Positions 25,846 through 35,678 are shown, numbered from the stretch's first letter. The stretch is 64,000 nucleotides of DNA from Clostridia bacterium (GCA_017502135.1 JAFVVP010000005.1:116811-180810); one strand, 5' to 3'. Translations and numbers: made by a program. Notes: generated by a model from the letters alone, not told the origin.

Positions 25846-28284
25846 TTAATCATCGGATTTCACAAGTTTTGCGTACGTCGCCATCAGTTTTTTCGTTCCT
25901 ACGTTGTCAAAAGCGATTTCGTAAAGGGTATCGGCACCCATCGCGCGCACGGAAAGGATGGATCCTTTACCGAACGTCGTGTGCTTGACACGATCACCGA
26001 CAGCGAACAGCGGTGTAGTGGGAACGGATTTCGCCGAAGGTCGAGTCACCCCGCCGCGGCTCTGGCCACTAAACGAAGGCTTCCCGTATGAGCCAAAGGA
26101 ATTCATAGGTTTTGAGTAACCACTACCGGATGCTCCGAATGAGATGCGTTTATCAGCCGAGTATGCTTGTCTGCCGACGTTTTCAATCAGTTCTTCCGGT
26201 ATTTCGCCAACGAATCGGGAGACCTGATTGAACTGCGTGGATCCGTTCAGCATACGGTCGTGCACGTGTGTGATAAAGAGTTTTTTCTTCGCTCTGGTGA
26301 TCGCCACATACGCCAGGCGGCGCTCCTCCTCGATCTCATCGGGATTGATAATAGACTGATGACCGGGGAAAAGGCCTTCTTCCATGCCGGGCAGGAAAAC
26401 GATCGGAAACTCAAGTCCTTTTGCGCTGTGGATCGTCATCAGTACGACGGCATCAGCGGTTTCATCATATTTGTCTACATCCGATACGAGCGCCACGTCT
26501 TCAAGAAATTCAGAGAGGGAAGGCGTTTGAGTCGACTGCTCGTACTGTGCGGCAGACGAGATTAGCTCTCCGATATTGTCAAGGCGATCTGCCTCTTCTT
26601 CGCCGGCAGCCGCAAGCATTCTCCCGTATCCGGTGATTTCTACTACGTTTCGGATAAGATCGGAGACGGAACTTTCGGCAGCCTCTATTCGGAGATCTTC
26701 AATAAGCTGCGCAAACTCCTCCATGCTTTTCGCAGCGGCGACGGGAATTGCCTTGTAATCCTGTGCATGGCGGATAAATTCAAGCATCGGATAGCCGCTC
26801 GCGATCGCCATCGCCTCGGCGGTAAGAATAGATTTATCACCGATACCGCGCTTTGGAACATTGATAATACGCTTTAGGCGCAGATCATCAAGCGGGTTGT
26901 TTATAAGACAAAGGTACGCCAAAATATCGCGGATCTCGAGTCTGTCGTAAAAGCGGGTGCCGCCAAGCATACGGTAGGGAATACCGCTTTTCGCAAACGC
27001 TTGTTCCAAACTGCGCGATTGGGCGTTCGTTCGGTAAAGCACTGCATAATCGCGATAGGAGGCTTCCTTTTTCGCAACGCTTCTATGTACTTCGTCGCAG
27101 ATAAAGCGTGCTTCATCATTCTGATTCCCGAGATTCCTCACGGTAATCTTTTCGCCGTCTGTGCTGTCTGTCCACAGCTTTTTATTGTGTCGGGTTGTAT
27201 TTCTCGCTATCACGCCGTTTGCCGCATCCAGAATCGTTTTCGTGGAACGGTAATTTTGCTCAAGTTTTACGACCTTAGCACCCTTGCACGTCGCTTCGAA
27301 ATTCAATATATTTTCGATCGTCGCACCGCGGAACTTGTAGATACTCTGATCGTCATCGCCGACGACCATGATGTTGTTGTGCTTACCGGAAAGGAGAAGG
27401 GTCAAGGCCAACTGCGCTTTGTTCGTATCCTGATACTCGTCGACAGAGACGTATCTGAATTTGTTTTGGATGCTGTCACGGGCCTCCCGGCAATCAGTCA
27501 AGAGGCGAACCGTCTGCATAATTATATCGTCAAAATCCAAAAGATTAGACGAAACCAGTCTTTCCTGGTAGAGCGCATAAATTTTCGCCGCTTGCTTGAG
27601 TTTGAAATCGGAACCGGCCTCGAGAGCAAATCCCTCGGGCGTAAGCAAGCGGTCCTTCGCTCTGCTGATTAGATTCATCACGCTCTTTACGGGAAGCTGT
27701 TTTTCATCAATATTGAGCTGCTTCATACAAGCAGAGATCAATTTCTTCGCGTCATCCGTATCGCAGACGCCAAAGCCGCTTTGGTAGCCAACCTCAGTGC
27801 CCCAACGGCGGAGTAGACGCATACATACGGAATGAAACGTGCCCGCCCATATTTCAGATGCCTCCGTGCTGTCCTCGCCGAATGTGGCCCGAAGACGAGC
27901 CTTAATCTCGCTTGCGGCTTTGTTTGTAAACGTGATCGCCAGAACGGACCACGCAGGCGGCGGCGAGACCGCGAACCGCACAAGATACTCTGCCAGATCC
28001 TCTTTTGGCAAGGACATCGCGTTTTCCATTTCAATTATCGTATCTTCATTTATGTCGGACGGAACAAGCGAGCTTTCCACAGCATCGCCGTATCGAATGA
28101 TATACGCAATGCGGTTTACGAGAACTGTCGTTTTTCCGCTGCCGGCACCTGCCAAAATAAGGAGCGGTCCGTTCGCTGTATATACAGCCTTGCGCTGCAT
28201 ATCGTTAAGATGATCATAGTATTTGTCAAACAGGGCACGTTTCAGTGTTAAAAAGCGTGCGCCGAGAGAATTTATATCCGTCAT
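25846..28284 (-). CDS. pcrA: UvrD/PcrA superfamily 1 DNA helicase
   Basis: 812 residues. SF1A motifs are in order: Walker A LAGAGSGKTTVL near residue 45, VLAITFTNKAASEI, the DEYQDTNKAQ motif II, GDDDQSIYKFRGA (motif III) and VVLMTIHSAKGLEFP (motif V), ending in a PcrA-type C-terminal VGDRVKHTTFGKGSI segment. It unwinds DNA 3' to 5' in repair and replication and is essential in Bacillus. GGCGGTG precedes the ATG. dacF is divergent. Confidence 0.95.
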   Translation of the reverse strand: MTDINSLGARFLTLKRALFDKYYDHLNDMQRKAVYTANGPLLILAGAGSGKTTVLVNRIAYIIRYGDAVESSLVPSDINEDTIIEMENAMSLPKEDLAEYLVRFAVSPPPAWSVLAITFTNKAASEIKARLRATFGEDSTEASEIWAGTFHSVCMRLLRRWGTEVGYQSGFGVCDTDDAKKLISACMKQLNIDEKQLPVKSVMNLISRAKDRLLTPEGFALEAGSDFKLKQAAKIYALYQERLVSSNLLDFDDIIMQTVRLLTDCREARDSIQNKFRYVSVDEYQDTNKAQLALTLLLSGKHNNIMVVGDDDQSIYKFRGATIENILNFEATCKGAKVVKLEQNYRSTKTILDAANGVIARNTTRHNKKLWTDSTDGEKITVRNLGNQNDEARFICDEVHRSVAKKEASYRDYAVLYRTNAQSRSLEQAFAKSGIPYRMLGGTRFYDRLEIRDILAYLCLINNPLDDLRLKRIINVPKRGIGDKSILTAEAMAIASGYPMLEFIRHAQDYKAIPVAAAKSMEEFAQLIEDLRIEAAESSVSDLIRNVVEITGYGRMLAAAGEEEADRLDNIGELISSAAQYEQSTQTPSLSEFLEDVALVSDVDKYDETADAVVLMTIHSAKGLEFPIVFLPGMEEGLFPGHQSIINPDEIEEERRLAYVAITRAKKKLFITHVHDRMLNGSTQFNQVSRFVGEIPEELIENVGRQAYSADKRISFGASGSGYSKPMNSFGSYGKPSFSGQSRGGVTRPSAKSVPTTPLFAVGDRVKHTTFGKGSILSVRAMGADTLYEIAFDNVGTKKLMATYAKLVKSDD

Positions 28285-28448
28285 AGTACACCGCCGTTTT
28301 CGGTCAATGCCGATAGAATTAATAGGAATTATAACAATTAATTATATCATACACGGCGTCAAAAAACAAGAAGATTCTGAAAAAGCATATCTGTAAACAA
28401 ACCGGCGTATATATGTATAAAGATTACGGACAAACGGAGATCTTACAA

Positions 28449-29618
28449 ATGGATAAAAAACGTTTTACTAAAGCATTCGCCTGTCTGCTTTCGGTTTTGC
28501 TCATATGTGCGTCAATCCCATGCGTTGGCGCAGAGCCCGACCAAGGCGCCCAAAACACCCCTTTTGACGTAGATGCTTTATCGGCTGTGCTTATGGACGC
28601 AGAGACCGGAGAAATTTTGTATGCAAAGAATGCGGACGAAGCGCTCCCTCCTGCATCCGTTACGAAGGTAATGACTCTTCTCCTCATTATGGAGGCGGTA
28701 GATACCGGACGGCTATCACTCACCGATATGATTCGTGTGAGCGAATACGCAGCCTCCATGGGCGGCTCGCAGGTTTACCTCGAGCCGGGCGAGGAGATGT
28801 CTCTTGAGGATATGCTCAAAAGCATCGTCGTTTCGTCCGCCAACGATGCCGCAGTGGCGGTAGCCGAAACAATCGCCGGCAGCGAAGAAGCTTTTGTAAA
28901 AATGATGAACGACCGCGCCGCCGAACTCGGCATGGAACACACAAATTTTGAGAACGTTACGGGACTCGATGATGACACCGCAAATCACCTTATCAGCGCA
29001 GAAGATATAGCAATCATGTCCCGTGAGCTGCTAAAGCACGAAACAATCCTAAACTATACAACCATCTGGATGGACACGATCAGAAACGGTGCATTCGGGC
29101 TTTCGAACACGAACAGATTAATACGTTTTTATAGTGGTGCAACCGGACTCAAAACCGGTTCCACCTCAAAAGCAAAATTCTGCATCAGCGCCACAGCAAA
29201 ACGAGACAATCTTCATCTCATAGCCGTAATCATGGGATCGCCTACACGCGACACGCGAAATGAAATGGCTAAAAAACTTCTTGACTGGGGATTTGCTAAT
29301 TTCGCCATGTACAGATATCCGTCTGCCGCTGTAGGCACGGTCCGCGTTCTCGGAGGGATCAAGGAAACGTGCGAAGCGGGATACGGCGATTTTACAAAAC
29401 TCATGAAACGAGGGACGGAAAACGGTGTAACGGTGGAGATATTGCTTGACGAGGAAATACCCGCACCCATCAAAAAGGGAGACCCGATCGGGCGTATCAT
29501 ATACCGCCTCGGTGATGAAATCATCGGAGAGAATGAAATCGTAGCGCGAGAAAACGTGGAAAAAATCAGTTTTTGGGGCCTTCTCGGGAGAATGGCACAG
29601 CTTGTGCTTTTGCGGTAA
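28449..29618 (+). CDS. dacF: D-alanyl-D-alanine carboxypeptidase (DacF-like, S11)
   Basis: 389 residues from the ATG at 28449. A signal peptide ends near VGA (residue 28). Active-site motifs of low-molecular-weight PBPs are S70-x-x-K73 (ASVTK), SSANDAA (SxN) and LKTGSTSKAK (KTG); a C-terminal beta domain and a hydrophobic/amphipathic tail (FWGLLGRMAQLVLL) anchor it to the membrane. It removes the terminal D-Ala from peptidoglycan stem peptides. The family name DacF fits clostridial homologues; DacB is an alternative. The region before it is AT-rich, and I could not confirm a sigma-F promoter. Confidence 0.92.
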   Translation: MDKKRFTKAFACLLSVLLICASIPCVGAEPDQGAQNTPFDVDALSAVLMDAETGEILYAKNADEALPPASVTKVMTLLLIMEAVDTGRLSLTDMIRVSEYAASMGGSQVYLEPGEEMSLEDMLKSIVVSSANDAAVAVAETIAGSEEAFVKMMNDRAAELGMEHTNFENVTGLDDDTANHLISAEDIAIMSRELLKHETILNYTTIWMDTIRNGAFGLSNTNRLIRFYSGATGLKTGSTSKAKFCISATAKRDNLHLIAVIMGSPTRDTRNEMAKKLLDWGFANFAMYRYPSAAVGTVRVLGGIKETCEAGYGDFTKLMKRGTENGVTVEILLDEEIPAPIKKGDPIGRIIYRLGDEIIGENEIVARENVEKISFWGLLGRMAQLVLLR

Positions 29619-29636
29619 ATTTTTTTGAGGAAAACC

Positions 29637-29665
29637 TTGTAAAATTAAATTCATTGCTGTATAAT
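29637..29665 (+). promoter_or_regulatory. pgi promoter
   Basis: TTGTAA, 17 bases, TATAAT with an extended TG motif directly before the -10. Confidence 0.8.
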
Positions 29666-29727
29666 ATTGTACATTGGTACAAAACTAAATGAACAGCATA
29701 TTATCTGACTTTCCGGAGGATAAATAT

Positions 29728-31071
29728 ATGTCGCTGAAACTAAACGAAAAGTTTTTGAAAGGGTTTATCGGCCCGAATGAAATTACATCTCTCGCCCCCC
29801 AGATCAAGACGGCCTATGAAACCGTAAGCACCCGTTCAGGCGAAGGGGCGGATTATCTCGGCTGGCTCGATCTACCCGTCAGCTATGACAGGGAAGAGTT
29901 CGCCCGCATCAAAGATGCAGCAGCGCGCATTCGCAATATGTGCGATATCCTTGTTGTTATCGGTATCGGCGGATCGTATCTCGGCTCCAGAGCCGCTATT
30001 GAGTTTGTTAAATCACCTCTCTATAATTCGCTCCCCGGAAACAAACCGGCTGTTTATTTTGCCGGCAATACCATAAGCCCCTCTGCCTTGAGCGATCTTC
30101 TTAAGATATGCGAAGGAAAGGACCTTTGCGTCAATATCATCTCAAAATCGGGCACGACCACCGAGCCTGCCGTTACGTTCCGCATTTTCCGCGAACTGCT
30201 TGAGAAGAAATACGGCACGGAAGGCGCACGCGAACGCATCTTTGCCACTACCGACAAGGCGCGCGGCACCTTAAAGACCTTTTCGGACAAAGTCGGATAC
30301 GAGACTTTCGTCGTTCCGGACGATGTCGGAGGCAGATATTCTGTGCTTACGGCGGTGGGTCTTCTGCCTATTGCCTGCGCAGGCATTGATATTGATGCCA
30401 TGATGCGGGGAGCCGCCGATGCAAGAAAAAAATACATGAATGCTGACGTAGAAACGAACGACTGTCTCCGCTATGCAGCAATTCGCAACATACTCTACCG
30501 AAAAGGGAAGGCTACGGAAATCCTCGCCGCATACGATCCGGCAGCGCAGATGTTCTGTGAATGGTGGAAACAGCTCTACGGCGAAAGCGAAGGGAAGGAT
30601 AATAAGGGCCTTTTCCCGGCGTCCGTCATTTTTTCAACCGATCTGCATTCACTGGGACAGTTTATCCAACAGGGGACGAGAAACATCTTTGAGACAATAA
30701 TTGATTTTAAAACGTCTCCCGACGCTGTGAAGATCCCCTATGATCCGGAAAATATTGACGGACTGAATTTCCTCGCAGGCGAAGATATCCACAATGTGAA
30801 TCGCACGGCTACGCTCGGCACGCTCATTGCACACACCGATGGCGGCGTACCCAACGTAGTTCTGGAGATCGCGGACCGCTCTGCGTATTCATTCGGGTAT
30901 GCCGTGTACTTCTTTGAACTCGCTTGCGCTGTCTCCGGATATCTTCTCGGGGTCAATCCGTTTAACCAGCCCGGCGTTGAGGCGTACAAGATCAACATGT
31001 TCGCTCTCCTCGGAAAACCCGGCTATGAGGAAACGCGTGCAAATCTGAGCGCTCGTATGCAGGACGAATAA
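29728..31071 (+). CDS. pgi: Glucose-6-phosphate isomerase
   Basis: 447 residues from the ATG at 29728, which has GGAGG seven bases upstream. Sugar-phosphate-binding [12 protein letters not shown] and [11 protein letters not shown], and the catalytic Glu in [12 protein letters not shown], match the short bacterial PGI type of Firmicutes. It interconverts glucose-6-phosphate and fructose-6-phosphate in the cytoplasm, directly feeding the PPi-PFK encoded 6.6 kb upstream. Confidence 0.95.
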   Translation: MSLKLNEKFLKGFIGPNEITSLAPQIKTAYETVSTRSGEGADYLGWLDLPVSYDREEFARIKDAAARIRNMCDILVVIGIGGSYLGSRAAIEFVKSPLYNSLPGNKPAVYFAGNTISPSALSDLLKICEGKDLCVNIISKSGTTTEPAVTFRIFRELLEKKYGTEGARERIFATTDKARGTLKTFSDKVGYETFVVPDDVGGRYSVLTAVGLLPIACAGIDIDAMMRGAADARKKYMNADVETNDCLRYAAIRNILYRKGKATEILAAYDPAAQMFCEWWKQLYGESEGKDNKGLFPASVIFSTDLHSLGQFIQQGTRNIFETIIDFKTSPDAVKIPYDPENIDGLNFLAGEDIHNVNRTATLGTLIAHTDGGVPNVVLEIADRSAYSFGYAVYFFELACAVSGYLLGVNPFNQPGVEAYKINMFALLGKPGYEETRANLSARMQDE

Positions 31072-31110
31072 AAAAACCAAAAAATAATCCATTTTTTTGT
31101 GCAAAAGTAC

Positions 31111-31139
31111 TTGAAATTCCCAAAAAAGTATAGTATACT
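31111..31139 (+). promoter_or_regulatory. Promoter of the small P-loop gene
   Basis: TTGAAA, 17 bases, TATACT; the -10 lies inside a short AT palindrome (AGTATACT). The leader is about 55 bases. Confidence 0.75.
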
Positions 31140-31199
31140 ATAACTACAGAACAAACCGCACGATGCGGTCTAATAAAATTCCGCAAGGAGGAGCTTTCT

Positions 31200-31607
31200 A
31201 TGCTGAAACTTATCATTGGAGTAAAAGGTACGGGCAAAACCAAAACGCTGATCGAAATGGTCAACGCGGCGCTTCACAAGAGCGAGGGTTCTGTCGTCTG
31301 TATCGAAAAGGGCAACAAACTTACATACGACATTAACTATCAGTGCAGACTGATAGATACAGATATGTATTCCGTTACTGATTTGGACTCTCTGTACGGC
31401 TTCATCGCAGGCATTCTCGCCAGCAACCATGACGTCACGGACCTCTTCGTCGACTCCGCACTCAAAATCGGAAACAATGATGCCACTAAATTTGACGAAT
31501 TCCTCACCAAAGTTGACGCGCTCATTAAAAAGCTGGACGTTAATTGCGTTATGACATCTTCGATTCCCGTAGAAGATGCCTCCGCAACTGTTAAGCAGTT
31601 TGTCTGA
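31200..31607 (+). CDS. Small P-loop ATP-binding protein of unknown function
   Basis: 135 residues. A Walker A motif is at residues 7-14 (GVKGTGKTK), and a hydrophobic strand ending in Asp (DLFVDSALKIG, near residue 80) could be Walker B, followed by VNCVMTSSIP as a sensor-like strand. It is too short for a full motor ATPase and resembles a minimal ATPase core. Similar clostridial proteins are usually left unnamed or loosely labelled PilT-like. It has a strong GGAGG site, its own promoter and a perfect terminator, so it is a monocistronic, probably well-expressed gene. Confidence 0.75.
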   Translation: MLKLIIGVKGTGKTKTLIEMVNAALHKSEGSVVCIEKGNKLTYDINYQCRLIDTDMYSVTDLDSLYGFIAGILASNHDVTDLFVDSALKIGNNDATKFDEFLTKVDALIKKLDVNCVMTSSIPVEDASATVKQFV

Positions 31608-31622
31608 TTTTTAAAGCAATAC

Positions 31623-31654
31623 AATGACAGAGTGATTTCACTCTGTCATTTTTT
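31623..31654 (+). terminator. Intrinsic terminator
   Basis: A perfect 13-bp stem AATGACAGAGTGA and TCACTCTGTCATT with a 2-base spacer, followed by T4. Confidence 0.92.
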
Positions 31655-31728
31655 GTATCTCCGCATAAGATGGTAGGGAAGAGCAGTGTATACTGTTTCT
31701 CAATCACCCAAGGAGGTTAAAGTAAACA

Positions 31729-32568
31729 ATGGCCGAAATCAGAATGAACCAATCGGCAAACCGAGACACGGTATGCATCGATACATACCGCGTGCTTGAC
31801 AGTTGTCGGGACAAAGACTGCTTTGAAGACGTGCGTGTGTACCTGACAGATGAAGGGCAGAACATCCTCGACCGAACGTGCGCCGTTCGCGTAAAAAAAG
31901 CGAGCGTACAATGGTCGCACATCGATATAACCCCCATGCCCTTTAATCGCGGGTTCTATCAGCTCAACATCCGCATCTACTGTAAAATCATCTGTGAAGC
32001 GTGCGTAGCCCCCGGAAACGTCAGAGAAATCTGCGGTATTGCTGTTGTGGAAAAGAAAGTCGTCCTTTTCGGAAGCGAAGGAAATGTTAACGTTTTCAAA
32101 AGCACGGAAGAGTGCACCGGATTCTGCGAGATCCCCGGTAAAAACCCTTGTGCCGCATCCACCAATCTGCCTATTGCCGTTCTCGAAACGGTAGACCCGC
32201 TCGTGCTCTCCTCAAAGGTAGTGGAGCCGCACCATCGCTGCTCTTGTCCGTGTTCCGTGGATGAGATCCCGGACTGTATCTGCAAATCGCTCTCTGCCCC
32301 CGTGGTAGATTGCGAGGGTAGCAACCGTCTGCTCGTAACACTCGGATTCTTTTCCGTTGTTCGTCTCGAAAGACCTGCACAGTATCTCGTAAGTGCTGTG
32401 GAATACTGCGTGCCCGAAAAGGAATGCCCGCAAGCACATGAAGATGATCCCTGCAGCATGTTCAAAAAAATGCGTTTCCCGATCTCTGAATTTTGTCCGC
32501 CTTCCGCCGGCGATTCCACAATCGGATGTTCTTGCGAAGACCACACAAAGCGCTCCACCTGCGGTTAA
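31729..32568 (+). CDS. Cysteine-rich conserved clostridial protein, function unknown
   Basis: 279 residues with 24 cysteines, no signal peptide and no membrane helix. The N-terminal half has VCIDTYRVLDSCRDKDCFED, then FNRGFYQLNIRIYCK and VVEKKVVLFGSEGNVNVFKS, a pattern I recognise from an unnamed family widespread in spore-forming Clostridia. The second half is rich in CxC and CxxC pairs (CSCPCS, CICK, CSCEDH). A structural role in a disulfide-linked spore coat layer is a reasonable guess, not a demonstrated function. AAGGAGG precedes the ATG and a perfect terminator follows. Confidence 0.75.
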   Translation: MAEIRMNQSANRDTVCIDTYRVLDSCRDKDCFEDVRVYLTDEGQNILDRTCAVRVKKASVQWSHIDITPMPFNRGFYQLNIRIYCKIICEACVAPGNVREICGIAVVEKKVVLFGSEGNVNVFKSTEECTGFCEIPGKNPCAASTNLPIAVLETVDPLVLSSKVVEPHHRCSCPCSVDEIPDCICKSLSAPVVDCEGSNRLLVTLGFFSVVRLERPAQYLVSAVEYCVPEKECPQAHEDDPCSMFKKMRFPISEFCPPSAGDSTIGCSCEDHTKRSTCG

Positions 32569-32574
32569 CAAAAG

Positions 32575-32606
32575 AACAGCCGTGCTGTCATAGCACGGCT
32601 GTTTTC
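32575..32606. terminator. Terminator shared by the Cys-rich gene and the ABC operon
   Basis: AACAGCCGTGCT, a 5-base loop and AGCACGGCTGTT followed by TT; a perfect 12-bp stem between convergent genes. Confidence 0.88.
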
Positions 32607-32610
32607 CTAT

Positions 32611-33198
32611 TTAGTCATTATCATTTAAAACTACGGAAGTGCCTTCTATGTCGATCGTTTTCCCATGAAGCGCACGGCGGAATGTCTCGTCGTGGGTGGC
32701 GATGAGGGTTAATTTGCCGGCAGTGTAGCGCAGTATTGCCGCAAGAATCAATTCTGCATGCGCCGGATCCTGACCGCTTGTTGGCTCGTCAAGAAGATAG
32801 ATATCCGCATCCACGGATAGTGCACGTGCCAAGCCTGCACGCTTTTTCATCCCCCCGGAAAGTTCATGTGGGTATTTTCCTGAAGCCCGAGAAAGCCCCA
32901 GCGCCGCCAGGATTTCTCCGTCAGGTTGCTCAGGCGACACGGCAAGGATATTCTCACTGACAGTGAGCTGAGGAAAGAGGCGCGGTTCTTGAAAAGCATA
33001 GGAAACAACGGCACCGTCTCTGCAAACAGTCCCTGCATCCGGCTTTTCAAGATCGGCTATCAAGCGCAAAAACGTAGTTTTGCCGGCTCCGGATGCGCCG
33101 CGTAAGGTGAACACTCCATTCTTTAGAGTAAGGTTCACGTTTTGAAGCACTACGGTACCATTGTACATTTTCAAAACATTTTCAAATACGATACTCAT
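32611..33198 (-). CDS. ABC transporter ATPase, nitrate/sulfonate/taurine (SsuB) type
   Basis: 195 residues, a short ABC ATPase. Walker A is GASGAGKTT, the Q-loop FQEPRLFPQL, the signature LSGGMKKRAGLARAL, Walker B IYLLDEPTSGQD and the H-loop ATHDE. It powers the importer with the overlapping permease (4 bases shared) and the lipoprotein upstream. It ends the four-gene operon led by the Crp/Fnr regulator. The substrate is not evident. Confidence 0.9.
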   Translation of the reverse strand: MSIVFENVLKMYNGTVVLQNVNLTLKNGVFTLRGASGAGKTTFLRLIADLEKPDAGTVCRDGAVVSYAFQEPRLFPQLTVSENILAVSPEQPDGEILAALGLSRASGKYPHELSGGMKKRAGLARALSVDADIYLLDEPTSGQDPAHAELILAAILRYTAGKLTLIATHDETFRRALHGKTIDIEGTSVVLNDND

Positions 33199-33989
33199 TC
33201 CGCCACCTCCGTCTTTTCATGCGAATCTATCCGAAAGACCGACAAGCGGAAAAGCAAACCTTCTATGAGCATGCTGATCAAAATGACCGTGATCGTCCAT
33301 GCAAACAGCGCCGGCGTCTCAAGATAGACTTTTGATTCGTAAATATATCCACCAATCGAGAAAGAGAGTGAACAGAGCACTTCGGCCGCAATCCCCGCCT
33401 TCCACGCCATCCCGAGGGAAGTGCGGGCTGCAGATGTAAAATGCGGAAGTGCTGCCGGAATATACAAAAGACGAAATTTTTTTAAAAAGTCAAATCGGTA
33501 TAGCTTGGCGACCTCCCAAAGTTCACGGTCAACGGAACGAAGACCCGTTAGAATATTACCCGTTACGATGGGAAGAACCATCAGAAAAGCAGAAAATGAG
33601 GGGACGCGATCTCGACCTATCCAAACGAGCGCCAATATGATAAACGAAGCCACCGGCACAGCACGGATCACCGACAAAACCGGCGAAAACATCGTATTTA
33701 TCAAGCGAAACCGAAAACAAAACGCTGCAAGAATAATGCCGACCGCACAACCTGCAATATAGCCAATCAAAACACGCACGAGCGAGCCGAAGATAGAAAA
33801 CCAAAAAGACGTTTCAGCGAAAAGGGAAACCATCACCCTCCCAACTGCAAAGGGGGTGGGAAGCAGGACCTCTTTGTCCACAAAATAAGCCGCTGCTGCC
33901 CAGACACATCCCCAAAAAAGAAGCGCTGCACCCGTTCGCAAAAACCTATCAAGAAAACGTTTGTTACTGTATGTAATAGATGTTTTCAT
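33195..33989 (-). CDS. ABC transporter permease, SsuC/TauC type
   Basis: 264 residues from the ATG at 33989 (a GTG 15 bases upstream is also possible), with about six membrane helices. The EAA-type loop that contacts the ATPase reads ELWEVAKLYRFDFLKKFRLLYIP in outline, near residue 165. The start lies inside the end of the substrate-binding gene, an overlap of 26 bases, so expression is coupled. Confidence 0.9.
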   Translation of the reverse strand: MKTSITYSNKRFLDRFLRTGAALLFWGCVWAAAAYFVDKEVLLPTPFAVGRVMVSLFAETSFWFSIFGSLVRVLIGYIAGCAVGIILAAFCFRFRLINTMFSPVLSVIRAVPVASFIILALVWIGRDRVPSFSAFLMVLPIVTGNILTGLRSVDRELWEVAKLYRFDFLKKFRLLYIPAALPHFTSAARTSLGMAWKAGIAAEVLCSLSFSIGGYIYESKVYLETPALFAWTITVILISMLIEGLLFRLSVFRIDSHEKTEVAE

Positions 33990-34932
33990 CCGGTACGTTT
34001 CCACCTACAGAAGCAGGATCGAATTTATAGAGCACTTTAAAAAATCCGTCAAGACCGATTCGCATCTCATCACCGACAATGCAAACGATATTCGCATCGG
34101 GAATCGCCTTCAGCGCAACGGGGGCCGCGGGAATAATCCCAACCTCGGCGATCACACCTGCAGCCTCTTCGGGCGTGTTATTCACAAAATCGACGGATGC
34201 TTTATATTCCTCCAAAAATGCTTTAACTGCACTTGGGTATTTCTCGGCAAATTCACGACGAATGACTACACATCCCTGATAGAGGGCACCGTCATCACCG
34301 TTCTTCTCAGCAGCTTTTTCCCACTCCTCAGTAAGATTCAAAGCGATACGCACTTCTTTGTTTCCGTTCAAAACGGTCGTTGCGTTTGGCACGGGAAGCA
34401 TGCCAATCACGACGGAGCCGGCGCTCATCTGCGTCGCCAATTCTGAATGTTCGGTGAGATAGATCACCTCACACTGGATATTGTTAGCGGCGAGAATGTA
34501 GTTGAGAACATACTCCGGGGTAGAAGCCTTACCGGTTGCGTAAATCGTTCTTCCGGCAAGATCTTCAATCGACTGAATAGTGTTTCCGTTTTCGAGAACG
34601 TAAAGCACGCCCAGCGTATTTACAGCACCGATCATCAGTTCTCCGCCGGTCTTTGCGTAAAGAAGAGCCGCGAGATTCGTAGGCAAAGCCGCGATGTCAT
34701 AATTACCGTTTATGATTTCCGCCGTGATTTCATCAGGTGCAGCTGCGACGGTGAACTGATACGGGGCGGTTTCATTCGAACTCGCGTCGTAAATCATTTT
34801 TGCCATGCCCATACCGGTCGGCCCTTTAAGCGTAAACACACGGATAGCGTCAGGCGTAGCCTCCTTCGAGCATCCGGCAAGAATGCCAAGAGCAAGAACA
34901 GCACACATAAGAAGAGCAATTATTTTTTTCAT
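33964..34932 (-). CDS. Substrate-binding lipoprotein of an SsuA/THI5-like ABC importer
   Basis: 322 residues from the ATG at 34932. The lipoprotein signal is explicit: MKKIIALLMCAVLALGILAGC with lipobox LAGC. The mature part is a type II periplasmic-binding fold of the NMT1/THI5/SsuA group (AAAPDEITAEIINGNYDIAA, VNTLGVLYVLENG). Members bind sulfonates, nitrate/bicarbonate or pyrimidine precursors of thiamine; I cannot choose between these. AAAGGA precedes the start. The gene follows the regulator by 37 bases with no promoter in between. Confidence 0.88.
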   Translation of the reverse strand: MKKIIALLMCAVLALGILAGCSKEATPDAIRVFTLKGPTGMGMAKMIYDASSNETAPYQFTVAAAPDEITAEIINGNYDIAALPTNLAALLYAKTGGELMIGAVNTLGVLYVLENGNTIQSIEDLAGRTIYATGKASTPEYVLNYILAANNIQCEVIYLTEHSELATQMSAGSVVIGMLPVPNATTVLNGNKEVRIALNLTEEWEKAAEKNGDDGALYQGCVVIRREFAEKYPSAVKAFLEEYKASVDFVNNTPEEAAGVIAEVGIIPAAPVALKAIPDANIVCIVGDEMRIGLDGFFKVLYKFDPASVGGNVPDENIYYIQ

Positions 34933-34969
34933 AACATGAATCCTTTCAAAATTCATTAAAATTGTCTTT

Positions 34970-35662
34970 TTATTTGCGGAACACAGCGGAGAGCTCTGCT
35001 TCGTCAAGAAGGACAAGCCGTTTACCGTCACGCCGCAAAGTTCCGTTATTTTCCAATTTATCAAGTGCGCGGTAGAGAGAAGCGCGCCCCATCCCAAGCG
35101 ATTCCGCCAGCGCAGAATAACTGACGTGCAGGGAAATAACGCCTGCTTCGTCACGTGGCAGTTCTGATAGATATACGGCAAGCTTCGCCTCGGCTGAACC
35201 CGCAGTAAAGGCGGAAATTTTCTGATTCAAAAAACAAATCCGCGCTGAAAGAAAACGAATATAGTTTTCACTCAAAAGGCTGTTGGAGGAGATCAGCCTC
35301 TTTACCGTCTTTTCGGGAATGAGAAGCACTCTCACCTCGGAAAGCGCGCGTATTACCGTTTCGTAGCGGTTATTTCCAGAGTACAAAGAAGCCGCACCGA
35401 ATATTTGGCCTTTCCCCAAAGTTCGAAGAAGAATACCGTTATCGGATGAATCGGACAAAACGCCCGCTGTACCGTCAGCAATCACTGCAATTCCGGTAAT
35501 CGGCGCCTCTGCGCTTTGAATAATCGTATCAACAGAATATGAAATGAATGCACATTCTGAAAAGAAAGGAGTTTGCTTCTCCACAGTAAGCGGCGAAACA
35601 TCTGAAAAGAGAAATGTTTCCACGAGGATATTTTCTATCTCTTTCATACGAATTTCTGTCAT
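34970..35662 (-). CDS. Crp/Fnr family transcriptional regulator
   Basis: 230 residues from the ATG at 35662, preceded by GGAGG. An N-terminal cyclic-nucleotide-binding-type beta barrel (GKGQIFGAASLYSG in the phosphate-cassette region) is followed by a long dimerisation helix and a winged HTH (SYSALAESLGMGRASLYRAL). No N-terminal Fnr-type cysteine cluster is seen, so it is not an obvious oxygen sensor. It heads the ABC importer operon, and a perfect palindrome overlaps its own transcription start, suggesting autoregulation of the whole operon. Confidence 0.9.
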   Translation of the reverse strand: MTEIRMKEIENILVETFLFSDVSPLTVEKQTPFFSECAFISYSVDTIIQSAEAPITGIAVIADGTAGVLSDSSDNGILLRTLGKGQIFGAASLYSGNNRYETVIRALSEVRVLLIPEKTVKRLISSNSLLSENYIRFLSARICFLNQKISAFTAGSAEAKLAVYLSELPRDEAGVISLHVSYSALAESLGMGRASLYRALDKLENNGTLRRDGKRLVLLDEAELSAVFRK

Positions 35663-35678
35663 ACTCGCCTCCTGCAAC

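Noticed and set aside
28380-28448. A possible sigma-F promoter before dacF
   Set aside because: GCATA and a GGCGTATAT stretch are present at about the right distance, but the -10 fails the fixed positions of the consensus.
31640-31675. A sigma-E/sigma-K-like CATAAGAT element before the Cys-rich gene
   Set aside because: The -35 is poor, the spacing is 11 bases, and it overlaps the preceding terminator.
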